Source: Aphelocoma coerulescens (lineage: Eukaryota; Chordata; Aves; Passeriformes; Corvidae). From it: 64,000 nt of DNA. Below are positions 10,742-23,297 of this stretch, piece by piece (position 1 is the stretch's first letter; each line of letters opens with the position of its first letter). A program made the position numbers and the translations under genes. The stretch is from NCBI RefSeq assembly GCF_041296385.1, contig NC_091033.1, forward strand, positions 15,148,501 to 15,212,500. The letters run 5' to 3'. Under the pieces are notes generated by a model. The model did no database searches. It was not told the origin of the DNA and saw nothing but the letters and a program-made list of their open reading frames with translations.

Positions 10742-10865
10742 CTGGGCCGTGCTCTTGAAAGCAGGGATTGTTCACAACAGAGTTAAGGACAGGCGTAAGC
10801 ATCTGCGGCAGTGAGCTGGAAAAGTCTGGGTTTAAACACGAGCCTCTACAAACCACTGTGGTGCT
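10742..10865 (-). CDS. Candidate internal exon (minus strand)
   Basis: The acceptor is GGATACTGCAG with first exon base 10865. The donor is strong (GGCCCAG|GTGAGG, last exon base 10742). The frame has 41 codons without a stop, running STTVVCRGSCLNPDF, then SSLPQMLTPVLNSVV and NNPCFQEHGP, and ending in phase 1. It contains several CpG sites (TCG, CCG, ACG, CACGG) although surrounding DNA is CpG-poor, which fits coding constraint. It starts in phase 0, matching the donor at 12491. No domain is recognised. Confidence 0.3.
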
Positions 10866-12490
10866 CTGCAGTATCCACCTGATTAGTCAGGACCATGGAG
10901 GAAAAAAGCTATTTTGTGATCTTTTTTTCTCTAACTCGGATGATAAAAGGATAATAATGAAGAGAACAATAGTCCCTCAAGCAAGGAGCGATGCCATTTG
11001 CTTTGGCATCTTGTTTTGCAAATTATTAAGTAGGACTGCCATGAATGCTTTTACTTTCTTGGCCCAGCACGATTCTCTGATGTGAGTCTAGAGTGTACCT
11101 TTGCCATCAGAGCTCCCCTCCAGCTCTCGCGGATGTGAGTGTGTGTACTAAGAGTGCTGCACCACAAAGAGCTGAGGCCAGGAGCCCTTTCAGAGGTGGA
11201 GGATCTCGTCACATGCAGTACGGTGCAGTCTGAGACAATTCTCTTCCATGCAATAGCCTCTGGCTTTAATGCTCCAGGCCTCCTCTCCTTAGAGATTGCA
11301 ACAGCTCGTTTTTTCCCACAGAAGTAAAGAGCACAGTAGTGGGTGTGGGAATTTTGTAATGCATGGACCTCAAAACTTCATATTTTATTTGGGTTAGCTC
11401 CCCAAAATTTCCATGCTGCGGGCCCAACCAATTCAAACTGTTTTGATCAGCAGAATTAAGCATAAATAGGGCTGGACTATATGGTGGCACTTTTGAATCA
11501 GACAGTGTCACAACACATGACTACAAAGAGGTAAATAATGACAATTAACTGGACTTCCTTGAACCTTCCCAGAAATATCCTGATTTATTCATAGCAAAGG
11601 TTCAGAACTGCTCATGTTTTAATTGAACCACTTCACTCATCCCTAAATGAAAACAGTTGCAAACAGTGTCCAACGTACATAGCCCCAGGCATTGTAAAAC
11701 AATCAGATGAAAAGACTTTTCTTTGTCCTATTTATTTACTTGAAGCTAAAGAAAATGCCAAAATTCTGCCCTTGAATAAATCACCACTTTTTATGTGCTT
11801 TACCCCAGGCACAAGTTCCAGTTTTTTCCTAACTTATGAGTTGTTTTTGTTTGTATTTGTGTTTGTATATTTTTTATATCTTAGTTGTTTACTTTTCCTG
11901 CTTCTTAAAATTGTCTCTTCTCTTTAAAAGTGGGGGAGAAGGAAAGAAATTGAGGTGAAACCACAACATGTTTTCATTTTCATGTAACAAACAGATCCTT
12001 TTTCACAAGCTTCTTGAGGCACTAAATACCAAATATGGCTTGAGATAATAAATTATAATATTCTTCAGAGAATGCAGAGCTGGGAAAAGAAGAAATGCAA
12101 GTGTTTGCAACATGTTTTAAGAGAGATAGCTGATTGAGATTTCATTAACTCTACATTGTCTCATCATTTTGTATTTGTAAAAGATACTCATGGTATTATT
12201 TATCCTTTTGCTGCTTGCTTTCTGTGGGACAGAGTCCTTACAAGTGTGAGTATGCACCATTATTTCTGTTTTTCAAACGCCTCTCTTATGAACTTGGCAA
12301 AATCCCCATGAAGTTGAGGCTGCCATGTTCAGATTGAGTGTCTTGTGTCAGTCTGCGCTGGTGGCTGCTCAGTGAATGCTCTGTGGTTTGGCTCCAAGGA
12401 AGCTGAATCCTAAGTAGTGCAACAGGTCAGGTAATCAGCACTAGAGAAGACTCCTGCAGGGGCAGATATAAAACTTCACTTGCCACTCAC

Positions 12491-12695
12491 TTCACAGAGG
12501 GCTGAATTACCTAAAACAACATTGTCCAGGAGCGTCCCCTTTCTTGTGTCACTGCAGTGTGAAGAGGAGCAATCAGTTTGTACTACTCCAAGGGAAGGTG
12601 CTGCAGAAATGAAATGCTGTGAGGGGGCCTCAGCGTGAGGAGACAGAGCTTGGTTTGTTCTGGTTGGTAAATTACTCTCTATGTTTGTCAGAATC
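12491..12695 (-). CDS. Candidate internal exon, disordered segment (minus strand)
   Basis: The donor is near-perfect (CTGTGAA|GTGAGT) and follows 68 stop-free codons ending VVLGNSALCE in phase 0. The predicted peptide is rich in Ser, Thr, Asn, Pro and Gln (for example LTNIESNLPTRTNQ and PSQHFISAAPS), so it is probably disordered. Two acceptors are possible. GAAGACAG|GATTC fits the phase of the exon at 13140-13211. CTCTAG|GAAATT, 43 bases further upstream, starts in phase 0. Both have mediocre pyrimidine tracts. No family is recognised. Confidence 0.3.
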
Positions 12696-13139
12696 CTGTC
12701 TTCAGACACCTTCACGGCAGGATTGGATGTAATTTCCTAGAGTCTCCATGGGGCATGGAGTTCTCCAGCAGTACTGCCAAATGAGCTTGATCCCAATGTG
12801 CCCATGTCCTGCAGGGACCCAGTCAGAGCCCAGGGAGACTCAGCTGAAGCAATTTAGTTTCTCCAGCCTGGATTCTGACACTGCATCCTGGTTTCACTTC
12901 TTCTCACCCAAAGTAGAATTCTTTCCTTCCTTGATCATCCAGCGTAACATTCAGTTCTTATCACCACATGAACCTCACATACCTATGTGCTCAAACCAAC
13001 TGTGCAGAAATTAGCTGGGCAGGTCCTGCAAAAGGCCAAAGCATTTAACGTGTCCTGCTTTAACAACCTCTACCGAAAAATGTAAATGTCATTGATAATG
13101 AGATGATAAATGAGATAGGGAAAAATTCCTGTCTTATAC

Positions 13140-13211
13140 CTCCTGCTGCTGCTGCTGTAGAGCTCAAAAGCAAACTCTGCATATTGAGGTTTGTCCTGAG
13201 AAGAATGAACA
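13140..13211 (-). CDS. Candidate internal exon (minus strand)
   Basis: This segment has one of the cleanest splice boundaries seen: acceptor TATTTATCTTTCAG with first exon base 13211, and donor AGCAGGAG|GTATAAG with last exon base 13140. It encodes 23 whole codons, VHSSQDKPQYAEFAF then ELYSSSSR, with phase 2 at both ends. A (CTG/CAG)4 run codes the serines. The phase links to the segment at 12491-12695. No upstream partner is settled. Confidence 0.3.
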
Positions 13212-16015
13212 CTGAAAGATAAATACTTGTTTATTACATGAATTGGCTTTATCAAGGACTGCACTGATTATTTTAATTATGAATGGAAAAGAACAGTCTT
13301 CTGGCTTTGGAGCTCTGAAGTGGTTAAAAATGTGAACTGATTTTATATATACACGAGACCTTTATAGATTAAACCACATGCCTGAAATGTGTTACAACTT
13401 CCCAACCCCTTCTGATGGCAGATGCTGCTTCAGAACGAAAAGCTGTGTTAAGCCAGAAACAGCACCAAAGGTACCCAAGCAGAGCATTCCTGTGATCTTG
13501 ATGGGATAACTACACAGGTCTCTGGAATATGTTCTTGGAGAAGCTAAGGAGAGGAGTGGGTGTCAAGATTATTGCCAGACCAGTCGTTCCTCTCAGGTGC
13601 TGATTAATGGGACCTGGAGTTTTTGAGGAAATGTACAAACTCATTCATCCTTATCAGCAAATGTGTCCCAAATAAGCACTGTCAGCTGTCAGCTCTGGCG
13701 AGTGCTGCACATGCTGTACCCTGGGAGCACAGTCACGATGGGATGATTGTTTACTTTGCTTTTCTATCTTAGGAGTTATACAGGTGTGTCCCGTGTGGGA
13801 AGATAACGGAGGGCGGGGGCTGAGAGGGAGGGAATGTTTAAGAAGTAGGATGATAATGAACAGAGTGCTGTGTTGGGAAGATTTGACTGAGCCTCAAATG
13901 GTTTTAAAAAACATGGCAGGGGTTTGCAGTGCAGAGAAGGGCAGCTGGGTGTTTTGAGGTTTGGTGCAAAGTGAACTCACGGTGTTCAAATACCAACATA
14001 TATCGTTATGGTAATTGTGGAATACTGTAGTAATAAGGGGTTTTGCCTATGCAAAATGCAAGTAATAGGACTTGCAACACAGCTAGCCTTAAGAGAGGGG
14101 AAAATGCAGCCGCCTCTCAGAGCAGATGGGAGATGTCAGTAGCTATGACCACGTGGTTTTAGACTATCCAGGTTTTACTGAAATCAGGCTGCACGCCCGC
14201 TGCCCACCTGATTTGGGGCTGACATATTGATATGTGAACATTTCCTTCTATTGACACATGAACATTTGGGGTTTTCTTTAAGATGTCAGTGTAGTGTTTA
14301 TTTAAGAGACTGATAGAGGTACTGATTGGAGGGGGCCTTTATTGAAAACTTGTTCAAACTTTTGCTTGAAACAAAGCTGGGTCACTGCACTGTGTAAGTC
14401 AGAGTTAGGAGTTGCTGTACAGCTGAAAATCAGAGCTGTTTGACAGTGCTGGGTGGGAGCAGAGCTTTAATTTGCATGAATAGCAAACTCCTTCTGACTG
14501 ATAAAATTCCCTGGGGGTAAAGCACCATTTCTGTGTTGCTTTTTGTCATGGGGGAAGTATAAGCAGTGATTCTGTTAGTTGAGACAGAACTGTCAGTTGA
14601 GACAAAGATTTCTGCTCTAAACTATATACATTCAAAACTCCTTAGTTTACAGTTACAAATTGTGAGGACTTATTTTCCAGTCACTTCTGCTGCATTTCCA
14701 CATGTATTGCTTCAGCTGCTACTTTGAAGCCACCCTTATTTACACCACTATAAATGAGAGGGGAAATGGACCACATTGGTTGATTGGAAAATTTATCATG
14801 AAATATTAAGATTGTCTACAGGGGTGCTCAGTTTCTGCAGGCAGAAATGATGCTACAATAAACATAAAGGAAGATGAAAAAAATAGATCTAAAAACCTGC
14901 ATTATGCAAAATGAAAGTCTAGTTCTAGACTAAGTTCAAGTAAACTCCCTCGACTCTCTACCCACGGCATGGAGTACATCTGGTATCCCAGCATGGGGGA
15001 GCACACCATGATCCAGCTGAGCACACCCCAAATGGTGACACTTCCATTTCCACTATATATTGTGGATATTTGCATTTAAGAGATCATTTTTGCTGGTATG
15101 GATGAAACAGCAATGAAAACAGTATTGTATGATTCTGGGATGGATGGTTTTGCCAGTTCATAAATGCATGCAATGGAAACAATGCTTCTGAATAAAATCA
15201 GAATGTTAAATGAACTGTTCAGTCATCTCAGTGTTTCCATTTGGAATGCTGAATAAAGAGTCTTATTTCTAATCCAAGACAGTTTTTATTAGCTCTCAGT
15301 GCATTTAGCACAAGCATGGACCAGTTCTGGAATCAGCCAGGGTACAACTTGAATAAGAGAGAAGTTATTTTCTGCATAAACACTAGATTTATTAAGACCT
15401 ATTTTTTTCTCTCATGAAAGACTAGTTGCAACTAGTTTGAGGAAGCCATCAGAACAGTTTATACATTCTTGGGATCTTTGAGAAATGAAGGTGGATTGGC
15501 AGCACTGTGCAAACAGTGCTGCTTCCAGAGCTTCCACAGAATGCCAGGGAACCCTGGTGCAGCAGTGCCCTGCTCTGGAACATCCTTCTGCAGAACTGAT
15601 CTAAAATTGGCATCATACCATGTGCAAGGTCCAGCTTGAAAATTCAGGCTAAAGGTGGACAAGTTCCCAGCTTTCTAAAATGAAGATTGCTTTTACTTTA
15701 TTGTCCATCTCATCCCTCCAAGGACACTCCTGACACTCGAAGGGTGACTGCCAGGTGCTCTGCACCGGCGGTTTTGTTAATTACCCCACTAATTGACTTG
15801 CTTCTGTTACACCACGTGACTCACCATACAGGCACAGTGAGAGACAGAGAAGCGGGTGATGCATCCAACTCCACTCATCTTCACGCTCCTCAATAAAACA
15901 TCATTTTTCTGTTGATGCCTCTCTGGGGGCCTGTTTAATGTTTCACACAGTACAGGAAAACTGCAACAGCAGGTCTTAACTGCAGAGCCAACATCCACTG
16001 CGACCTTGTGCTTAC
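13212..16015. other. Non-coding or intronic stretch
   Basis: No simple repeat longer than about 15 bases and no mobile element is recognised. On the minus strand 15465-15634 is open for 56 codons (GPCTWYDANFRSV...) behind an acceptor-like TTTTCAAG, but its 3' boundary (AAT|GTATAA) is weak and its phase does not join to 13211, so I leave it uncalled. Confidence 0.4.
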
Positions 16016-16140
16016 GACACAGATTTGGGAGGGCAAACTTTGCCTTCTCCAGGAGCTGCAGCAGCTTCCTGCGCTTGGCTGTCTTCACTGGTTTTATGTT
16101 TCTTAAAGGCGCATTGAATTCTAAACAATTTTCTGCTGTT
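16016..16140 (-). CDS. Candidate exon, basic helical segment (minus strand)
   Basis: An excellent acceptor (TTTTTTTTTCTCACAG) has first exon base 16140. The frame then reads TAENCLEFNAPLRN, next KPVKTAKRRKLLQLLEKAKF, and ALPNLC before a donor GTAAGC (last exon base 16016, phase 1). Codons in the second half favour G or C at the third position (CTG CTG CAG CTC CTG GAG AAG), unlike the AT-rich flanks, which is the best codon-level sign of coding in the window. The frame stays open to a stronger donor, TATG|GTGAGT (last base 15825), giving a 105-codon alternative with many cysteines. The Lys/Arg-rich part looks like an amphipathic helix. No family is recognised and no partner exon is established. 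Confidence 0.27.
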
Positions 16141-16218
16141 CTGTGAGAAAAAAAAATGAGAAAAACAATTTATTTATTTAATTATTTAGATTTTTTTCCT
16201 GAGTTTTTATTAGCTGAA

Positions 16219-16258
16219 CCAAAACTATGAAATATTTGCCAAAACTATGAAATACTTG
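16219..16258. repeat. 20-bp tandem duplication
   Basis: CCAAAACTATGAAATATTTG (16219-16238) is followed directly by the same 20 bases with one T-to-C change (16239-16258). Confidence 0.95.
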
Positions 16259-19200
16259 TATCTATTTCCCCCAACACTTGTGAATTAATTTGGTTTGGTC
16301 ATTAAATATCTCTCAGTTGGTTGGTTTATGCTTATTCAGTGAGGGTTCCTTAGAAGATTTTCTGTGGAAATTTACTAGTCTGGGTGCATTTGGGAATTGA
16401 ATTTGAAGTTTATTCTCTCAGGACTGAGAGAGTTTGTGTTTACCTTTGTACAGGTAACGCCACTCACGGACTGCCTCTTTTTCTGGTTTATCAGATGTAC
16501 TTTACTCTGGCCAGCTGCTGGATTTTGGAACAAGAATTCATTTTTATTGAGTTTTAAATACCTAATCAGTTAAGAAATCTTTGAATGTGGAGGGACATCT
16601 GTATGCCTCTGTACATGGTCACCAGTGGGGCTGACATAAAGGGAAAAGGCAGGAGAAATTACTGTGCTGTAAATCTACCATCAGCTAAATTTGAGTCTTT
16701 TTGTACTGTTAAGCTGAACTGGTGCCAGAATGAATTGTTGTGTTGCTGGAACTAAACAAATGCATATTGCAAAGTAAATGAAAATGTGTAAGGAATGCTG
16801 CCCGTTTGTAAGTGCATTAATTTAACACAACTGTAGGCTGTATGAATGTCAAGATTGAATGCAAAGAAAAACAAAATTGTGCCTGATGAAAACATCTGGG
16901 TTCAAATCTTGATGCCATTAAATTCTTCCCTCACTGGTAAAAAAGATTGTAAAATCACATTCTTTTTGGGTTATGTGATTCCTAGGAATTTTGTACAGGG
17001 TGCTCCAGCTCTTCTCCTAAACCCATAGCTCAGGGTCATTGGCTGGCAGTGGCTGTTCTGGGATCCAGCACAGGGAGCAAGGGGCCGTGGCCTCTCCTGT
17101 GCTGAGTTTGCACCTGGCAGGTGGGGCAGAGTTAACCTCCATTCAGGGACTTATGCACTAAATTGACATCGTCCTCCATAGAGGGAATATGTGATTCACA
17201 GCCCGAGAATTCCTGCTTTCTTTGTGGGTAGGAATTGTCTTCAGACACAAGGAGTACGGAATTGAAGGGGCGGGAATGTGGGATTTAGGGAGGTAGCAAT
17301 AAAGGGCAATAGAGGAGTGGGATCTTAGTGTAGAGAAATGAGGGGCTCTGAGGATAGAGAGGGGTGCAGTTTTCAGCCCCATGAAGATTTTAGGATGTGA
17401 CTAAAAAGTTGGGAAGTTAATACCTCTGCACCTAACCAGTGCTTTTCTGGCTATAACAACTTTCTTGTTGTAAACTGGTTTGGCTCATTCTTGGTTACCT
17501 GCCAAAAATTCCCACCCCTACCCAAGCAGGGTCTGTGTTCTCAGTTTGCTCCCTACAGAGCAAGTTGTGAATAGTGTCCACTGCTCTCTGCCTTGTGTGC
17601 AGTCCTTCCTGTGGAGCTTTGCCAAAGCCTCGTGCTCTGCATTTCCCGGGCCAGCAGAGGCTGCCACTCCAGAGGGAGAGCTGCTCTACGTGTGGCAGGG
17701 GACCTGAGCACATACCAGGGCTCGGGAAGGCACCAGAAATGACAAAGTTAACGAGCTGTACATGGAAGGGCGAGTGAGTGTTCTTTCACTGAATTAGGAG
17801 CAAAGAGGGAAGAATGGGATGGATGTTCCTCTGGAATTTTATTCTGAACATGAGAAAATGCAGAATAGTAATCCTTGCCAAAGATATTGCTTGGTTATTT
17901 CCAGTAAAAGCATCCAAACAGTTTGTGAGCACTGGGACAGTGGTTGTTATTCAGAATGGACTCCTGCTGTAACCACTCATATTTAGCCAGCTTAGCCTTA
18001 GTCTCTGCTCAGGCCACACTGCAGTTGGCTTCAGTGGTCTATTCAGTCCAGGGTGCTCTGTCCCTGGACCAGATTTTACCAGCAGGTAGAGTTGTGTCAG
18101 GATAACTGCAGCACCTGGAGCCAGCACAGCACGATTTTAGGTCACGTCTGTGCGAGGTGCTTGGACTTTACTCAGCTGTAATCACGGCTGGGCTCCTAAT
18201 TCAAACAAGCCCTGGGGGTATGTCTACACTAAATCAGAGCAGGAGTGCGACATGTACAGGCTTGGGTGAGCTGCTTTGAAACAACAGCAGTGATGGAATG
18301 GCAGCATCAGCTTTCCAAAGATTGTCTGAGCACACTGGGAGCTCGGGGCAGGTATGCCAGTGACAGGTTGTATTGAATTGCAGGTCTCTGCTGTCCCACT
18401 GCTGTCACTAACTGCAGCTGTAATGGTGCCTCTGACGGCAGTGCAGAAGTTCTATAAAGCTGCTCAGTTGCCCTGCTAGAGAAAATAGGCCATTGGCTGG
18501 AAAAAACCCAAATAATGTAAAGGCAACTTGTCTTTGCTCCATTGCCAAGAGTGTGATCTGAGGCTCAAACCCACAGGAAGCACTCATGCAGTTTCCTGCT
18601 CTCTAGAGAGTACATGTGTGACATCTTTTCAGGTCAGAAACTAGGTACAGGCTCTCATCATGACCTCAGTGTAGGAGCTACATATCAAGTAGTTTTTTTT
18701 TAGTGTTGCTCTGGTTTGAAATTAGAACAAAGGAAGGAAACACTTTGCTCTTTCTAATGAAATGCTTATCTGTCACAAGAGGCATGTGGCTTTAAAACTG
18801 TTTCTCTTGCTTGTCTCAGATGAAAAGAACATGTCCTGGCTTTGGAGTTCAACCAATTTCTTAATTAAAGACAGTTTTATGGTCAGCTTGGAACCTCATC
18901 TATTCCAATTTCAGTTGTTTCAGTTCACAAATAAGTATTTTACAATGAAAGTTTTAAGAAGAAAAATATTTTCACAGAATAAACATAAATTTCTGCTGGC
19001 GAACAACTGGCTCAGTAGTCCTGATAAAGGACTGGACAGCAGTTTTGTATGTAGCTTATCAGTTTCAATCCAACAGGCAGTTACTGCCTAAATGGCAATC
19101 TTAATTGAACAGCTCTTTTGGAGCCTGCAGAATGAGACAGTGTGACTCATTTCTCTTTCTAGAGGCTAAAGGTGTCTGTATTACAAATTCAGCTTTCTAA

Positions 19201-22200
19201 ATCTAGCTCTAGATTGAAAAAAATTAGAGAATTCAGAAAGAACTGAGAAGAGGACTGAAGTATTTGAAAGGAGAAATTCACAGAGATGTATTTATTTTTA
19301 TTTTATGCCCCAAACCAGACCAGATCTGATTTAGGACCCCTCACTGTTGGATATGATACACAATATGAATCAATATTGGGATCTGAAGTCAGACATTCAG
19401 TGAGCAATGAAAAACATATTTAACAGTTCAAAAAAATTGCCCAGCATTTTATTCGATTTTTTTGCTTACACAGTTCTAGAAATATTTTCCTAAGTATTTT
19501 CTAAAATAGATGTATTCAATGAACTCAAAGAAATCCAGTAACTGATTTTCTGTAGCAGGTCAGGTTATGCAGTATGTCCCTGTGACTGTCAATATGCTTA
19601 GAAACATCTAGAAGAGGTTCCTCTCACTGCACGTCTCTGTGATGGGAGGTATCACACCTCCTGCTGTGCCCAGAATGAGTAGAAGGTCCTCACACACCTT
19701 TCTCCAGTGCTCCAGCAGGACTGGGGAATGAAGGCTGTTGCAGCTGACAGGGAAGTCAGGCTCTGCCCTGCTGTTTGTGTGTGCTAATCCATATCAGTGC
19801 ACAATGAGTCAAGCTTTAGTCAGTCCCTCAGCTGGCAGCTGTGCTGGATAGATGGTTTATTTCTGCACCTGCCGTGTGTGGCCTTCCAGATCTGAGGGAC
19901 ACTCAGCTGTTCAATCTGAGAGGGCAGCAGCTGGTGTCTGCAGTGAACAGCACATTTACAGGCGCTGGGATAAGATACCACAGGAAAAGAGGCTTCCACT
20001 AATTAGTCTGTTTGCAAGGTTATCCTCCATCCTATTGGTGGTAAAAATGAGAGCCATCCGAGGTGGCTTGGTGAATGTGGGCTTTCTCTTTAGGAGCTGG
20101 TCAGCTCCAGGGAATGCTGTGTGCAGTCACCCCATCAGCCCAGGGCAGCACATGAACAGAGCCAGATTGCCCAGTCTGGGAAAATACAAATGCTTCAGAT
20201 GTTACAAATTAGTAAAATAGAAATTGATTCAATAAGGTTCAGAGATGAGTATCTTTGGCTTTGGAGACTCAATGGCAAAAGCTCATTTGCAAATACTTCA
20301 GGACTAACTAGAAGCTCCCAATGCCATTTAACAGTAATATGTTAGACATATAAAACAAGTTTTTGAGGAAAACACTCTAGAACCACTGTGGGGATGGAAC
20401 CCAAAATCTCACAGCAAGGTGAAACAAGGTAAAACTGGCTCCACCAGGAAAGGCAAGCTGCCTAAATGATTGCTACTTCTGTCACATTAAAACCTTTTAG
20501 CTGCCTTTCACCCTCGTGGGGTTTCGTTTGGTAGGTCCTTGGTAGGTTTGATAACTGGCTTTGTAAAGTGTTGATTTCGTTATCCAAGAGAGACTGATAC
20601 ATGAGATAAGCAGATGGTCTGAGCTGGCTTTTCAAGGTTGCTCACATGTGTTTACAAATATTTCTGTTTACTTAATTTGTGACAGCTAATGCTGACTTCC
20701 AGTTGTTTATGTGGCTGTGTTTTCATATACTGGTCTTAAGTATTCATTATGAAAACCTGGAAAGGATAAAACAAAAGAGTGAAGCTATGGAAAACCAACG
20801 GAGAAACCTTTCAAATTTGTATTGTTTTGATGTAAATTCTAAATCTTGAGGCCACATCTGTTCAGAACCTAAATGTTTATGTGGGATAAAATCTGAAATC
20901 ATCAGTATCAACATAGGAACCTTGTACTAGAGAGGGGCAGTGTCAGCGTGTGATACTGGGAGTCAGCTTCCACCAGAGATAACCACAGAGACGTAGGTTC
21001 ACCATAATCTAGCTATGTGTGTGCACAGCATGTGTCGATGTTACCCTCTGGAGGCCACCTCTTAGGTAAATAAATGACATTTGTTGGCTTGTGAGTGCTG
21101 TGTGCTGACAAGCAGTCAACAGTACCAGAGAAAGCCTTGGATTCATTAGACCTGTTCTGCCTGAACCTCACCACAGACTCAGATTAAACAAAAAATGAAC
21201 CCTCAAATTGACAGTAACTTTATGAAGGTGTTTGACAAATGTCTTACCTTCCAAAAGTGGAATGAAGGTAGAAAACTATGGAACATAGTGTCAATCTGTG
21301 TGTTCTTCATAGAGAGCATTAACAAAGACAGAAGATTTAAACCTGACGTTCATCTGAGCATAGTGAAGCATCACTGAAGCCTGTGAGTATCTCGATCCTA
21401 GGCTTAGATTAGATGGTCCTTATGCTCAGTTTCAGGCCAGTTGCAAAGGTCCTTAGCATTAATCACAATGATCAGAGTAAAAGTTCAGTGAAGTTTGTTT
21501 GAGAGCCATGACACTTGTGGTAATGATTTGAAAATGAAACATTTGTTTTTATTTGGTTTGGGAAATAAGATTTAGTAATCAGTTGGCTGTAACAGAATGA
21601 AGTGCACTCCCTCAGCCACTCCTTAAACTGGGCAAGGGCTCCTCAGGTGAGCAGTGTGCCAAATGTCAGGACTTGCAGCATGTTCCAGAAGACTGTGTGT
21701 CACACACCACTGCTGTAGTCTGACAGCTACATATGACTTCTGTCTAAGGTCACCCTTGATGCCAAAAGCCCAGCACATTCAAGCAGATCTCTGCAACAAT
21801 GACATGTGCATGGCATTTTTCAGGTCTTTTGATAAGATTTCCAGTGACACGATCTTGTTTGTTTAACATAAATCATTAATTCTTGGAAACCTGTGATACT
21901 GTGTTCTCTGTGAAAAAGAGGAAATTCGTTGGAGGTGTGAAGAGGTGGGGGCAAAGTAAAACATCTGCCAGAGAATAGAGTGGCACAGTAATGGTAAATG
22001 AATGGGCTTGATGGCAAGCACCTGGAAGGAGCTTGGCTCTGCACCCTCTCTCAGTATGACGGTAAAAGGGAAAGCAGTCCCACTTTAACACTGTGCTAGA
22101 TGATTTTATGAACTGCCTTCTAAACCTTCCAGTGCCTCGGGAGCTAGAACTTGCCATCAGTGGCTGAGGTTATCTGTGCAGTTTGCACGGCAGCAGTGAC

Positions 22201-22557
22201 TGGCTCTGCCTTTCCAAAACAACCACACTACAACTATTTACCAGTGCAGCCAGGGGCTTACAATGGGTGTTATGAATTCCTTTCCTCCATGCTAATCTTA
22301 TTCTTGTCTTGAAACTGATAATGATGAAAAAGAAACAAATTTGTTCTTCTAAAGTCTTCCCTGCTTTATTTTATCCCTGTGGGATGAATACCTTTTTGCA
22401 CATTCAGTGGAAGAGATTACTTGGACAGATGAAAGTACCAAATTGGCAAGTACTGGATGCCTGAAGGTGTCTGTCAGAGGGGCTTGCTTGTGAAATACTA
22501 GGCTGAAGGCAGGACTGCAGTTCCTGAGCTGTTCTTTCACTTAACATGAGGAAATGC
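16259..22557. other. Non-coding stretch
   Basis: Ordinary AT-rich DNA with chance-length open frames, the longest 122 codons at 19852-20220 on the plus strand. There is a strong plus-strand acceptor-like sequence near 18796-18820 (TTCTCTTGCTTGTCTCAG) with no convincing downstream exon. On the minus strand 22392-22502 is open between a fair acceptor and a donor (AAAAG|GTATTC), but is not linked to other exons. No mobile element is recognised. Confidence 0.45.
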
Positions 22558-22630
22558 CATAGAAACAAAATAGTTTGAGTTGGAAGAGACCTTAAGTGTC
22601 AGCTAGTTCACCCCCCACGCTTCCATGGGG
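22558..22630 (-). mobile_element. CR1 LINE 3'-end fragment (minus strand)
   Basis: The plus strand reads CATAGAAACAAAATAGTTTG, then AGTTGGAAGAGACCTTAAG, AGCTAGTTCACCCCCCACG and CCATGGGG. This is the reverse complement of the characteristic 3' end of avian CR1 elements, known from the family rather than searched here. Only about 70 bp are recognisable, with several substitutions, so it is a truncated old copy, as most CR1 copies are. Confidence 0.85.
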
Positions 22631-23223
22631 GAGGGTTTGCTTTTGTTTTTCCCCAAAAACTACCGAAGCAGTTCATTAGCATGATGTGATACTGAGCCAT
22701 GTAAATGTGCCTTGTGGCAGCACCAGTGACATGAATCCTGACCTGAATCCAGTCGTGCTGCTGCTGCTCACCACGGTTTGGGGCTCCGCTGTAGACAGGG
22801 CACCATGAGGCTGCTGGGAGCCCAGAGCGGAGCACCCTGCCCGTCTGTGGCAGGCCTTGGCCAATCTCTCTGGTCTGCTCTTCAGACCAGCGCAGAGAAA
22901 AGATTAATTAAGCCTTTCCTGCTCTTTTGAAAGCCTCAGAGGGATATTTTCCTAGCAGAGGAAAGCACAAAATGCCGTGTCGCATCTTGCAGACACCCTC
23001 TGTGCTGCACCATCCCTTCTGGTCCTGGGGCGGGAAAGACTTGTACCATTTGCTGACCACACTTGGAGGATCAACATTCGTGACAGTTTGGGGAGTGGAA
23101 TAACACTGCAGCCAGCATTCATAAGACTGCTGGTGATTGAAAGCAGGACTGCTATGCAGTGGGTAATTGTCCACTGCCCTGCTGACTGGTAGCTGCAGCG
23201 TTTGATCTTGTATTTGTTACAAC

Positions 23224-23297
23224 TTTTCTTTTAGTTTTTGATTTTTTTTTCTTTTTGTTTGTTTGGTTTTTTGGTTTTTTTTGGGGGGGTGGTGGTG
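23224..23297. repeat. T-rich tract ending in G run
   Basis: T runs of 5-9 broken by G and C ((GTTT)n, GGTTTTTT) pass into GGGGGGGTGGTGGTG. On the minus strand this is an A-rich and C-rich tract. No upstream element body or target-site duplication is identified. Confidence 0.9.

Noticed and set aside
10768..11085. 105-codon plus-strand open frame
   Set aside because: It overlaps the minus-strand candidate exon, lacks a good start context or splice bounds, and its length is expected by chance.
15465..15634. 56-codon minus-strand open segment as a further exon
   Set aside because: The donor (AAT|GTATAA) is weak and its phase does not join to the next candidate exon; linking it would need two more poorly bounded segments.
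16460..16520. Minus-strand segment ending at a good donor (GTCC|GTGAGT near 16465)
   Set aside because: Only about 50 bases are open, and the phases conflict with both neighbours. It shows how easily chance segments look exon-like here.
21395..21435. Possible CR1 3' end (TTAGATTAGATGGTCC)
   Set aside because: The tag resembles CR1 but the pyrimidine block and terminal repeats that should follow are absent.
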